This document shows positions 43,589 through 51,662 of a stretch of DNA of 64,000 nucleotides, piece after piece; position 1 is the first letter of the stretch; each line of letters begins with the position of its first letter. The stretch spans positions 620,001-684,000 of the forward strand of contig NZ_JBAWKD010000002.1 of assembly GCF_037095735.1 (NCBI RefSeq). Reading direction: 5' to 3'. The notes below the pieces were generated by a model. It searched no databases and was not told the origin of the DNA. It was given only the letters and a program-made list of their open reading frames with translations. A program made the translations under genes and the position numbers. This DNA is from Frigidibacter sp037095735. Its GTDB lineage: Bacteria; Pseudomonadota; Alphaproteobacteria; Rhodobacterales; Rhodobacteraceae.

Positions 43589-44254
43589 ATGCGTTACGTG
43601 AAATGGGGCGGGCTCGCGCTGGTGGCGCTGATCGTCTTCGGCTTCCTGCACTATACGCTGCCGCGCCATGACATCGTGCGCATCGTCGACACCGACACCC
43701 GGCGCATCGACTTCGGCAACAACGCGATCTTCTGGCAAGCGGCGGAGTCCGGCACCGCGCGCGACCAGGTCACCCGCGACGTGAAGTTCATCGAGACGGT
43801 GCGCGAGAACGGCAAGCCCTTGGTGTTCCGCAACGAGGACACCGGCTGGGGCTGGCCCTTCTACTTCAAGTTCGACAGCTACGACCTGCAGACGCAGGCC
43901 GCGAACCTGCGCTCGACCGAGGCCGCGCCGCAATGGGTGCAGGTCACCCGCTATGGCTGGCGCAACCAGTATTTCACCATCTTCCCCAACGCGATGTCGC
44001 TGAAGCCGGTGGCCGGGCCCGAGGTGCGGATCATCCCCTGGTTCAACATCATCTTCCTGACGCTGGTCGTGCTGGGGCTGCTGACCCTGCGCCGGCTCTG
44101 GCTGAACTTCACCCGCCGGCGGATCGAACCCGCGCTGGAAGGGCTGGGCGAGGGCTGGGAAGGTCTCGAGCATCGCGGCGCCGATGCCGCACGGGGCGCG
44201 CGCACCGCCACGGGCCGGATGAAGGCCCGCCTGAAGGGCTGGTTCGGCGGCTGA
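43589..44254 (+). CDS. DUF1523 family membrane protein
   Basis: 221 aa, start MRYVKWGGLALVALIVFGFL, which is an N-terminal membrane helix; a second helix is IPWFNIIFLTLVVLGLLTLR (about 148-167). The part between them (DIVRIVDTDTRRIDFGNNAI, NEDTGWGWPFYFKFDSYDLQ, WVQVTRYGWRNQYFTIFPNA) is probably periplasmic and matches the DUF1523 family, whose function is unknown. The cytoplasmic tail is amphipathic and basic. It converges on the orphan gene at 44276 with 21 bases between. Confidence 0.9.
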   Translation: MRYVKWGGLALVALIVFGFLHYTLPRHDIVRIVDTDTRRIDFGNNAIFWQAAESGTARDQVTRDVKFIETVRENGKPLVFRNEDTGWGWPFYFKFDSYDLQTQAANLRSTEAAPQWVQVTRYGWRNQYFTIFPNAMSLKPVAGPEVRIIPWFNIIFLTLVVLGLLTLRRLWLNFTRRRIEPALEGLGEGWEGLEHRGADAARGARTATGRMKARLKGWFGG

Positions 44255-44275
44255 AACGCCGAACCGCAGGGGCCG

Positions 44276-44605
44276 TCAGCCCTCGACTTCGGGGGCGACG
44301 GTCAGCGTGGCGCTGCGGCCCGCATAGCGCAGCGCGAAGCGGGTCAGCGGCGGCGGCACCATCCGCTCGACCACTTCCGAGGTGACCATGAAGCCCGCAT
44401 CGCGCAGGAAGTCGATGACCTCGGGCCCGGCGATCGGATCGCCGCCCAGCACCCGCACGTTCACGTCCGAGATGCCATTGAGCCGCCCGAGCAGGAAGGT
44501 CTCTGCCGCGGGATCGAGGAACATCGGCTCGCGGGTGAAGCGCCGCTTGCCTTCGGGGCCGGCCGCGGGAGTTCCCTCCAGCGGTTCCATGCCTTCCATA
44601 TCCAT
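44276..44605 (-). CDS. Hypothetical protein, unrecognised
   Basis: 109 aa. Not recognised. The N-terminus (MDMEGMEPLEGTPAAGPEGK) looks disordered; an internal ATG (MEPLEG) could be the start. The body (FTREPMFLDPAAETFLLGRL, VLGGDPIAGPEVIDFLRDAG, VTSEVVERMVPPPLTRFALR) alternates helix and strand like a small cytoplasmic domain; it has no cysteines or signal peptide. It lies 193 bases downstream of the racemase gene on the same strand and may share its transcript. Good codon structure supports it as real. Confidence 0.7.
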   Translation of the reverse strand: MDMEGMEPLEGTPAAGPEGKRRFTREPMFLDPAAETFLLGRLNGISDVNVRVLGGDPIAGPEVIDFLRDAGFMVTSEVVERMVPPPLTRFALRYAGRSATLTVAPEVEG

Positions 44606-44798
44606 GCCTGTGCCCTCTCTCTGGCCCGTCTATCCCCCGGTTGATCCGGGGGCCGCGGGGCTTTGCCGACTCTGCCGTCCCCTAGGGCTAACACCCGGCG
44701 GCTGAGTCCTGCAAACATCCAGTCAGCTTTCGGCGGTATCCGGCTGCCGGGGGTCGATTTCGGCGAGCCCCCGCCGAGAGGTATGACGACCGGCCCCG

Positions 44799-45446
44799 TC
44801 AGGGCGCGAGCGCGACCGACAGCCGCGCCGCCGCCGCCACCCCGTCGACCAGCCGCGCGCGGAACCGCGGCTGCAGCAGGTCGCGCAGCGGCGCCATGCC
44901 CGCGCAGCCCAGCACCAGCGCGGCAGGCGCGTCGGCCGCCTCGGCCGCGGCCAGTGCGCCTGCCAGCCGCTCGATCGTCGCGGGCCCCGCGGGTTCCAGG
45001 TCCAGCACCGGGATGCCGCTGGCATGGACCTTCGCGCAGACCGACGACAGGCCATAGGCGGCGATGTTGTCCTCGATCACCGGGACAGAGACCTGCAGCG
45101 TCGTCACCACGGAAAAACGCCGCCCCAGCAGCGCCGCGGTGTGGAAGGCGGCCTGGCCGATGCCGATCACCGGGCAATGCGCCGCCGCCCGCAGCCGGTC
45201 GAGCCCGGTGTCGTCGAAGCAGCCGATCACGATCGCCTCGGCGCCGGCAGCCGCGGCCGCGGGCAGCCGCGCAAGCAGGCCCGGCACCGCGGCCTCGCCA
45301 TCCGCCGCGCCCTGGATCGCGGGCGGGCCGTCGTGGTTGGTCCAGCCGATGACCTCGTGCCCGGGCACGGCGGCCCGCGCGGCCTCGACCATCGCCTCGG
45401 TCATCGCCTCGGTGGCATTCGGGTTCAGATAGAGGATGCGGGTCAC
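44799..45446 (-). CDS. Asp/Glu/hydantoin racemase family protein
   Basis: 215 aa, start MTRILYLNPNATEAMTEAM (the NPN motif near the N-terminus is typical of hydantoin/Asp racemases). Two catalytic cysteines are visible in IVIGCFDDTGLDRLR and VLGCAGMAPLRDLL, so racemase or decarboxylase-type chemistry is possible. The start is 1 base from the stop of the second ABC permease, so it is the last gene of the transporter operon and acts on the imported substrate or product. EutA of ectoine-utilisation loci belongs to the same superfamily. Confidence 0.88.
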   Translation of the reverse strand: MTRILYLNPNATEAMTEAMVEAARAAVPGHEVIGWTNHDGPPAIQGAADGEAAVPGLLARLPAAAAAGAEAIVIGCFDDTGLDRLRAAAHCPVIGIGQAAFHTAALLGRRFSVVTTLQVSVPVIEDNIAAYGLSSVCAKVHASGIPVLDLEPAGPATIERLAGALAAAEAADAPAALVLGCAGMAPLRDLLQPRFRARLVDGVAAAARLSVALAP

Positions 45447-45447
45447 G

Positions 45448-46284
45448 TCAGACGCCCTTGCCTGCGTCCGACCCCAGCCGCGCCTGACGTTTCGCCCCGA
45501 TCCAGAGCACCGCCATGAACACGCCGATCACCAGAAAGGAGAAGACCGTGGTCAGCGTGCCCAGCGCGAAGATCACCGGCGTGGTGACGTTGGTGGTCAT
45601 CCCGTAAATCTCGAGCGGCAGGGTGTTGTAGCTGCCCGAGGTCAGCAGGGTGCGGGCGAATTCGTCATAGCTGAGCGTGAAGCCGAAGAGCGCGACCCCG
45701 AACAGCGACGGCGCGATCATCGGCACGACGACGTGGCGGATCGTCTGCCAGGCGGTGGCGCCCTGGTCGCGCGCCGCCTCCTCGTAGGCCGGGTTGAAGC
45801 GGTTGAAGATCGCGAACATGATCAGAAGGCCGAAGGGCAGCGTCCAGGTCAGCTGCGACCCGAAGCCCGAGGTCGCCCAGTGCACCTCGAGCCCGGACTG
45901 CGAGAAGATCAGCCCCACGCCCAGCGACACGAGGATCGAGGGGATCACCAGCGCGGTGATGATCAGGTAGAACAGCGCGCCCGAGCCCGCGAATTTCTTC
46001 CGGAACGCCAGACCGCCCATCAGCGCGATGACCACGGTCGCGACCATGACCATCAGGCCGAGCGCGAGGCTGCGCCGGAACGCGCCCCAGATGTCGCCCA
46101 CCGCCTGCTGCTCGAAAAGGTCGCGGAACCAGTAGAGCGAGACACCGCGCATCGGGAAGGTCAACCCGCCCTCGGGCCCCTGGAAGCTGAGGATCGCGAT
46201 GGTCAGCGTCGGCCCGTAGAGGAACAGCAGAAACAGGGCGAAGAAGGCCGCGAGCAGGTAGAAGGACTTCGGACGGGGTTCCAT
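45448..46284 (-). CDS. Polyamine-type ABC permease (PotC-like)
   Basis: 278 aa, about six membrane helices, start MEPRPKSFYLLAAFFALFL. The cytoplasmic EAA loop is YEEAARDQGATAWQTIRHVVVP, which contacts the ATPase. SYDEFARTLLTSGSYNTLPL resembles PotC/PotI of spermidine/putrescine transporters. It begins 2 bases after the first permease stop and is followed by the racemase gene 1 base later. Together with its partner it forms the inner-membrane channel. Confidence 0.93.
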   Translation of the reverse strand: MEPRPKSFYLLAAFFALFLLFLYGPTLTIAILSFQGPEGGLTFPMRGVSLYWFRDLFEQQAVGDIWGAFRRSLALGLMVMVATVVIALMGGLAFRKKFAGSGALFYLIITALVIPSILVSLGVGLIFSQSGLEVHWATSGFGSQLTWTLPFGLLIMFAIFNRFNPAYEEAARDQGATAWQTIRHVVVPMIAPSLFGVALFGFTLSYDEFARTLLTSGSYNTLPLEIYGMTTNVTTPVIFALGTLTTVFSFLVIGVFMAVLWIGAKRQARLGSDAGKGV

Positions 46285-46286
46285 GC

Positions 46287-47150
46287 TCACAGCTCCTTCC
46301 GGATGTCGACGAAGCGCAGGAAGATGGCGATGGTGATCAGCACGGTCGCCAGCAGCACCACGGATGTCGCGGCGGCCGAGGGGTATTGCAGCAGCGCGAT
46401 GTCGTTCGAGATCAGCCGCCCGACGTTGGCCGATTGCGATCCCGACATGAAGCGCACGGTGATGAAATCGCCCATGACCATGGTCACGACGAAGATCGTG
46501 CCGATCATGATCCCGGGCTTGCAGAGCGGGATGATGACGTTCCACAGCGTCTGCCAGCCCGTGGCGCCGGCGTCGTTGGCGGCCTCCAGCAGCGAACGGT
46601 CGATGCGCATCATCGTGTTGAAGATCGGCACCACCATGAACAGCGTGTAGAGGTGGACGAAGGCCAGGATCACCGAGAAGTCCGAAAACAGCAGCCAGTC
46701 CAGCGGCTGGTCGATCACCCCCCAGGCCATCAGCGTCGAATTGGCGATGCCGTTGCGGCCCAGGAACGGGATCCAGCTGATCATCCGGATGATGTTCGAG
46801 GTCCAGAACGGGATCGTGCACAGCAGGAACAGCGCCGTCTGCCACCCGGTCGAGCGGATGTGGAAGGCCAGGAAATAGGCGATGGTGAAGCCGATCCCCA
46901 GGGTGAAGACCCAAGTGATCGCGGCATATTTCGCGGTGTTCAGGAACACCCGGTAGGTCACGTCCGAGCCGAAGAGGAACTCGTAGTTCTCCAGGCTGAA
47001 GGCCGGCACGATCGAGAATTCGGTCGCGGTCCAGAAGCTGACCACGGTGATCATGACGATCGGCAGGATCAGGAAGAAGAACAGCACCACCACCAGCGGC
47101 GAGGCCAGAAGCCACCCGCTCAGGTGCCGCGATTTCAGCAGGCGCTCCAT
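46287..47150 (-). CDS. Polyamine-type ABC permease (PotB-like)
   Basis: 287 aa. The start MERLLKSRHLSGWLLASPLV follows GAGGGAT. About six helices; the EAA loop is LLEAANDAGATGWQTLWNVIIP, as in PotB/PotH. The mature protein pairs with the downstream PotC-like permease. Its ribosome site lies within an interspersed hairpin element (47151-47214) that separates it from the binding-protein gene, so its translation or mRNA level may be lower than that of the binding protein. Confidence 0.93.
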   Translation of the reverse strand: MERLLKSRHLSGWLLASPLVVVLFFFLILPIVMITVVSFWTATEFSIVPAFSLENYEFLFGSDVTYRVFLNTAKYAAITWVFTLGIGFTIAYFLAFHIRSTGWQTALFLLCTIPFWTSNIIRMISWIPFLGRNGIANSTLMAWGVIDQPLDWLLFSDFSVILAFVHLYTLFMVVPIFNTMMRIDRSLLEAANDAGATGWQTLWNVIIPLCKPGIMIGTIFVVTMVMGDFITVRFMSGSQSANVGRLISNDIALLQYPSAAATSVVLLATVLITIAIFLRFVDIRKEL

Positions 47151-47214
47151 GATCCCTCTTTCGGCTTGGCGGAAATACTCTCGGGGGGTGCAGGGGGGCA
47201 GACAGCCCCCCTGC
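47151..47214 (+). repeat. Interspersed hairpin element, copy 4
   Basis: GATCCCTCTTTCGGCTTGGC, then GAAATACTCTCGGGGGG, then a perfect 10-bp stem GCAGGGGGGC-AGACA-GCCCCCCTGC (47190-47214). The same family as 23181-23243 and, again, exactly between a binding-protein gene and its permease. Read on the minus strand the hairpin comes after the binding-protein stop and the element ends in the permease ribosome site. Confidence 0.8.
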
Positions 47215-47234
47215 CTCTTCGTCACGCGCGAGGC

Positions 47235-48500
47235 TCAGGCCGCGATGAACTCGTTCCACTTGCGGACCATGTACTGGTTCTCGTCCATGACCGCGTTCCA
47301 GCAGGCGACATGGCCCATGCGCTCGTAGAACGAGCCGCCGTCGCGCAGGTCGCCGGCCTTGGCCATCGCCTGTCCTTGCGGGTTGGTGATGGTGTCGGTG
47401 GCGGGCTTGCCCTCGAACCAGTAGCCCCATTCGTTCTCGCTCATGTGCTCTTTCGAGGTCTCGGGGACCGCCGAATAATAGCCCTGGCGCATCAGGAAGC
47501 CGCCGACCCAGCCGGACAGATACCAGTTGATGTATTCATAGGCCGCATCCAGCTGGATGCCCGACAGCGCCTTCGACAGGCCGATGCCGCCGCCCCACGA
47601 GCGGTAGCCTTCCTTCAGCGGCTGGTAGACGCAGTCGATGCCGCGCGACTTCACGGCGGTGATCGCGGGCGACCACATCGACTGGATGACGACCTCGCCG
47701 GAGGCCATCAGGTTCACCGACTCGTCGAAGGTCTTCCAGAAGCTGCGGAACTGGCCGGCACGCTTGGCCTCGGTGAAGATCGCCATGGTCTTGTCGATCT
47801 CTTCGCGGGTCATGTTGCCCTTGTCGCCGTACTTGATCTCGCCCATCGCCTCGCAGACCATGGCCGCGTCCATGATCCCGATCGACGAGATGTCGAGGAT
47901 CGAGGCCTTGCCCTTGAACTCGGGGTTCAGAAGCTCGGTCCAGCTTTCGATCGGGCGCTTGATCAGGTCGGGGCGGATGCCCAGCGTGTCGGCGTTGTAG
48001 ATCGTCGGGATGAGGGTCATCCAGCCGGTCTCTTCCTTGGCGAAGTCCTTGCCGCCCGGGCCCGAGGTGAAGCCCACGGTATGCGGCGCGGTGCCCTGCG
48101 CGATCACGCTTTCCGGGGTCAGCTTGCCGTTGCGGAAGATGCCCACGATCTTGTCGTAGTTCTTGATCTTCGAGACATCCATCGCCTGCAGGTTGCCGGT
48201 CGGCCAGACCTTCTTGCAGATCCAGTACTCGATGTCGGCGATGTCGAAGCTGTTGGGCTGGGTGGCGGCGCGCTGGGTGACGGCGTCGCTGTCGAGCGCG
48301 GTCATCTCGAGCGTGAAGCCCAGGTCTTCCTTCACCTTCGCGGCGACCTCGTTGAGGTTCGACACGCCGGTGCCGAACTGGCGCAGCGTGACGTTCTTGA
48401 TGTCCTGCGCCCAGATCATCGGCGCCGGGAAGGCGGTGGCGGCAGCGACGGCCGCGCCGGTCTTCAGCAGGCTGCGGCGGCTGTAATGGTTCTTCTTCAT
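47235..48500 (-). CDS. ABC transporter solute-binding protein (PotD-like, Tat signal)
   Basis: 421 aa. The N-terminus MKKNHYSRRSLLKTGAAVAA carries a twin-arginine signal and is cleaved near PMIWAQ. The mature part is a type II periplasmic binding protein related to spermidine/putrescine binders (GWMTLIPTIYNADTLGIRP, LLNPEFKGKASILDISSIGI, GEVVIQSMWSPAITAVKSRG). Folding before Tat export is unusual for this family but seen in alphaproteobacteria. The ligand is unknown. It lies between the ATPase and permease genes in the operon. Confidence 0.93.
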   Translation of the reverse strand: MKKNHYSRRSLLKTGAAVAAATAFPAPMIWAQDIKNVTLRQFGTGVSNLNEVAAKVKEDLGFTLEMTALDSDAVTQRAATQPNSFDIADIEYWICKKVWPTGNLQAMDVSKIKNYDKIVGIFRNGKLTPESVIAQGTAPHTVGFTSGPGGKDFAKEETGWMTLIPTIYNADTLGIRPDLIKRPIESWTELLNPEFKGKASILDISSIGIMDAAMVCEAMGEIKYGDKGNMTREEIDKTMAIFTEAKRAGQFRSFWKTFDESVNLMASGEVVIQSMWSPAITAVKSRGIDCVYQPLKEGYRSWGGGIGLSKALSGIQLDAAYEYINWYLSGWVGGFLMRQGYYSAVPETSKEHMSENEWGYWFEGKPATDTITNPQGQAMAKAGDLRDGGSFYERMGHVACWNAVMDENQYMVRKWNEFIAA

Positions 48501-48592
48501 GTCGTCCTCTCCTGTGGGTCTTTCGGGCGGGTCCCTCTCCGGCTCCGCCGCGTTTCAAAGGGTGTCAGGCGTCGGGTGTCAGGCGTCGGCTT

Positions 48593-49567
48593 TCAGGCGT
48601 CCAGGCGGTGCACCCGCGCGGGGTCCCAGACGAAGCTGACGGCATCGCCCGGCGCCTTCGGATCGGCGAAGAAGGCGGCCTCGGGGATCAGCGCCAGGAT
48701 CTCCTGCGCCCCTGCCGCCTGCCCGGTCACCGCCACATGCGCGCCCTGGTATTCGACCGCGCGCACGACGGCCTCGGTCCCTCCGGGACCGATCCGCACC
48801 TCGTCGGCCCGCACCGCGACCTTGCCCGCGGGCAGCGCGATCACGTTGTGCCCGCCCATGAAACGGGCCACGAATTCGGTGCGCGGCGCGTTGAACATCT
48901 CGCGCGGCGACCCCGCCTGCTCGATCACGGCGTTGTTCATCAGCACCATCTCGTCGGCCAGCGCCAAGGCCTCGTCCTGGCCGTGGGTGACATGGATGAA
49001 GGTGATGCCCAGCTCGCGCTGCAGCCGCTTCAGCTCGGCCCGCACCTTCAGCCGCAGGAACGGGTCCAGCGCCGACAGAGGTTCATCCAGCAGAAGCACC
49101 TGCGGATCGGTGATCAGCGCGCGGGCCAGCGCCACGCGCTGCTGCTGCCCGCCCGACAGCTGCGCCGGGCGCCGCTCGGCCAGCCGCACCATGTCGACCA
49201 GCTCCAGCATCTCCATCGCGCGCTTGCGGCGGGTCTCGGCGGCGATGCGCTTCATCTTCAGGCTGAAGGCCACGTTGTCGACCACCGACAGATGCGGGAA
49301 CAGCGCATAGGACTGGAACATCATCGCCGTGCCGCGCTTCGCCGGCGGCAGCTTCGCCACGTCGGTGCCGCCCAGAACCACCGCGCCCTCGGTCACGCTC
49401 TCGTGCCCGGCGATCATGCGCAGCGTCGTCGACTTGCCGCAACCCGACGGGCCCAGCAGGCAGACATAGCTGCCGCCCCGGAACAGATGCGTCACCGCGT
49501 TCACCGCCGTGGTCGCGCCATAGCGCTTGGTCACGCTGACCAGCTCGAGATCCTGCCCTGTCCGCAT
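48593..49567 (-). CDS. Polyamine-type ABC ATPase (PotA-like)
   Basis: 324 aa, start MRTGQDLELVSVTKRYGATT after AGGGGGCG. Walker A GPSGCGKSTTL, Q-loop FQSYALFPH, signature LSGGQQQRVALARAL, Walker B LLLDEPLSALD and His switch HVTHGQDEAL are all intact; a TOBE-type regulatory domain fills the last 90 residues. It energises import through the two permeases. First gene of the five-gene operon (ATPase, binding protein, two permeases, racemase), transcribed away from the GntR regulator. Confidence 0.95.
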   Translation of the reverse strand: MRTGQDLELVSVTKRYGATTAVNAVTHLFRGGSYVCLLGPSGCGKSTTLRMIAGHESVTEGAVVLGGTDVAKLPPAKRGTAMMFQSYALFPHLSVVDNVAFSLKMKRIAAETRRKRAMEMLELVDMVRLAERRPAQLSGGQQQRVALARALITDPQVLLLDEPLSALDPFLRLKVRAELKRLQRELGITFIHVTHGQDEALALADEMVLMNNAVIEQAGSPREMFNAPRTEFVARFMGGHNVIALPAGKVAVRADEVRIGPGGTEAVVRAVEYQGAHVAVTGQAAGAQEILALIPEAAFFADPKAPGDAVSFVWDPARVHRLDA

Positions 49568-49711
49568 CGCGCCCCCTGCACCTGTCTTCACCGATGCTGC
49601 GCCGGCCTTTCGGCAGGGCGGGAACGAAAAGCGCGGCGAAGAGCCCGGATTTCTTTCGTGCTGAAAGCTTGGGCGGATCGGATCGGGTCCAGCTCTCGAT
49701 TGCATCCAAAA

Positions 49712-49721
49712 TTGTATACAA
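49712..49721. promoter_or_regulatory. GntR/FadR-type operator candidate
   Basis: TTGTATACAA is a perfect 10-bp palindrome in the only AT-rich spot between the divergent ABC operon (start 49567) and the GntR gene (start 49789). FCD-type GntR regulators typically bind short palindromes of the TNGTNNNACNA kind. It probably controls both directions. Confidence 0.7.
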
Positions 49722-49788
49722 CCTCCAATACGAAGCCTCCGACACTGCCGCGCTTGAGCTTTCCCGCCGCTGTCGCGAGAATCATTTC

Positions 49789-50502
49789 ATGGACCAGAGC
49801 CCTGCCCTTTCCGCCGCGCCCGCCCGCGAAATCCCCGCGACCAGCGAGGCCGTGGCCGAAGATCTGGCGCTGGCGATCCACGAGCATCGCCTGCCGCCCG
49901 GCACCAAGCTGAGCGAGGACGAGGTCGGCGAGATCTTCGGTGTCAGCCGCACGGTGATCCGCGCCGCCTTCCAGAAGCTGTCGCATGACCACCTGATCGT
50001 GCTGAAGCGCAACCGCGGCGCCTTCGTTGCGCAACCGACGGCCCGCGAGGCGCGCGAGGTGTTCGAGGCGCGCGCGCTGCTGGAACCGCGCACCGCCCGC
50101 TCGGCGGCCGAACGGGCGACGCCGGCCGACCTCGCCGCCTTGCGCCGCCACATCGACGACGAGCACGCGGCGTTGCATGCCGGCGACATGGGCCGCGCCC
50201 TGCGCCTCTCGGGCCTGTTCCACATCGAGATCGCGCGCATCGCCGATCAGGACACGATCTGCGAGTTCATCACCTCGCTGATCTCGCGCTCGTCACTGAT
50301 CATCTCGCTCTACTGGCAGCGCCGCACCGCGATCTGCGAGAGCCACGCCCATGACGCGCTGCTGCGCGCGCTCGCCGACCGCGACGGCGCCCGCGCGGAA
50401 GAGCTGATGAAGAGCCATCTTCTCGACCTGCTGTCCTCGCTCGACCTCAAGAGCGCGCCCGAGGCCAGCCCCTCGCTGCGCGCCGCCCTGCGCCGCGACT
50501 GA
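49789..50502 (+). CDS. GntR-family (FCD) transcriptional regulator
   Basis: 237 aa. The winged helix (about 18-85) reads TSEAVAEDLALAIHEHRLPP, KLSEDEVGEIFGVSRTVIRA and VLKRNRGAFVAQPT. The C-terminal FCD helical bundle carries metal/ligand histidines in SGLFHIEIARIAD and AICESHAHDALLRA. The start ATG has a weak ribosome site. It is divergent from the ABC transporter operon and upstream of the deacylase gene, so it is the likely ligand-sensing repressor of the locus, with the palindrome at 49712 as target. Confidence 0.93.
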   Translation: MDQSPALSAAPAREIPATSEAVAEDLALAIHEHRLPPGTKLSEDEVGEIFGVSRTVIRAAFQKLSHDHLIVLKRNRGAFVAQPTAREAREVFEARALLEPRTARSAAERATPADLAALRRHIDDEHAALHAGDMGRALRLSGLFHIEIARIADQDTICEFITSLISRSSLIISLYWQRRTAICESHAHDALLRALADRDGARAEELMKSHLLDLLSSLDLKSAPEASPSLRAALRRD

Positions 50503-50503
50503 T

Positions 50504-50565
50504 CCCTCTTTCGCATTGGCCGAAATATCCCGGGGGAGCGCGGCACGCGCGGGGGCAGAGCCCCC
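50504..50565 (+). repeat. Interspersed hairpin element, copy 5
   Basis: CATTGGCCGAAATATCCCGG core, a short GCGC stem and a perfect stem GGGGGC-AGA-GCCCCC (50551-50565). It starts 2 bases after the GntR stop and lies between it and the deacylase gene. GATCCCTCTTTCG at its 5' edge is shared with copy 4. Confidence 0.8.
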
Positions 50566-50615
50566 TCTTGCCTTCGTCCCGCCGCGCCCCCACCCTCCCC
50601 GCACCGGAGGATGCC

Positions 50616-51659
50616 ATGCCCGATCCCGCCAAGCACGACCCAGCCCTGCCCGCCGCAGACCTGCCGCCCTCACCCGTCGTCCCGACCATCGCGCTGACCG
50701 GCGACGGCAAGCGCCACGGTCACCTGCGCCTGCCCTACAGCCGCGACGACAGCGCCTGGGGCTCGGTGATGATCCCGGTCTCGGTGATCGCCAACGGTCC
50801 GGGCCCGACCGCGCTGCTGATCGGCGGCAACCATGGCGACGAATACGAAGGCCCGGTCGCGCTCTGGGATCTGGCCCGCAGCCTGACGCCGGATCAGATC
50901 ACCGGCCGGGTGATCCTGCTGCCCGCCCTGAACCAGCCGGCCTTCGCCACGGCCGGCCGCACCTCGCCCATCGACCGCGGCAACCTGAACCGCAGCTTCC
51001 CCGGCCATCCCGCCGGCACCGTCACCCAGAAGATCGCCGATTTCGTCACCCGCGCGCTGCTGCCCGAAGCCGACATCGTGCTCGACATCCATTCCGGGGG
51101 CCGCACGCTCGACTTCCTGCCCTTCGCCGCCGCGCACGAACTGCCCGACCCCGCCCATCAGGCGCGCTGCGTGGCCGCGATGCGCGCCTTCGGCGCCCCC
51201 TTCTCGATGGTCATGCGCGAGATCGACGCGGTCGGCATGCTCGACACCACCGCCGAGGCGATGGGCAAGACCTTCGTCACGACCGAGCTTGGCGGCGGCG
51301 GCACCGTCACCGCCGCCTCAGCCGGGATCGCGTCCCGCGGGATCCGCGGGCTTCTGGCCCATGCCGGCATCCTGCCCGCACCCCGACCAGACCCGGGCCC
51401 CGCGCCGTCGCGGCCGCTGTCGATGGCCGACGACCGCGCCACGCATGTCGCGCCGGCCTCAGGGCTCTGCCAGCCGCTGCGCGACCTTGGCGAGCGGGTG
51501 GCAGAGGGCGAGCCGCTCGCGCTGATCCACCCCGCCGACCGGCTGGGGGCCGAGCCTGTGACGGTCCGGGCGCAGATGCCGGGGCTGCTCGCCGGGCGGC
51601 ATTTCCCGGGGCTGGTGAAGCTTGGGGATTTCCTCGCGGTGATCGCGACCGAGCTCTAG
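50616..51659 (+). CDS. doeB: DoeB/EutE-like N-acyl-diamino acid deacylase
   Basis: 347 aa, start MPDPAKHDPALPAADLPPSP with GGAGG 5 bases upstream. It is a zinc-dependent succinylglutamate desuccinylase/aspartoacylase-family enzyme: zinc ligands in GGNHGDEYEGPVAL and VLDIHSGGRTLDF. Blocks LRLPYSRDDSAWGSV, TSPIDRGNLNRSFPG and FVTTELGGGGTVTAAS closely match N2-acetyl-L-2,4-diaminobutanoate deacetylase DoeB. The C-terminal lipoyl-like part ends the protein. No ectoine hydrolase (DoeA) is nearby, so the substrate may be a different N-acyl amino acid imported by the adjacent transporter. Confidence 0.85.
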   Translation: MPDPAKHDPALPAADLPPSPVVPTIALTGDGKRHGHLRLPYSRDDSAWGSVMIPVSVIANGPGPTALLIGGNHGDEYEGPVALWDLARSLTPDQITGRVILLPALNQPAFATAGRTSPIDRGNLNRSFPGHPAGTVTQKIADFVTRALLPEADIVLDIHSGGRTLDFLPFAAAHELPDPAHQARCVAAMRAFGAPFSMVMREIDAVGMLDTTAEAMGKTFVTTELGGGGTVTAASAGIASRGIRGLLAHAGILPAPRPDPGPAPSRPLSMADDRATHVAPASGLCQPLRDLGERVAEGEPLALIHPADRLGAEPVTVRAQMPGLLAGRHFPGLVKLGDFLAVIATEL

Positions 51660-51662
51660 CGC

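Noticed and set aside
48500..48600. GTCAGGCGTCGG-type short repeats (GTGTCAGGCGTCGGGTGTCAG) downstream of the ATPase gene as a CRISPR-like array
   Set aside because: Only three imperfect units of about 12 bases without spacers; a small local duplication, not an array.
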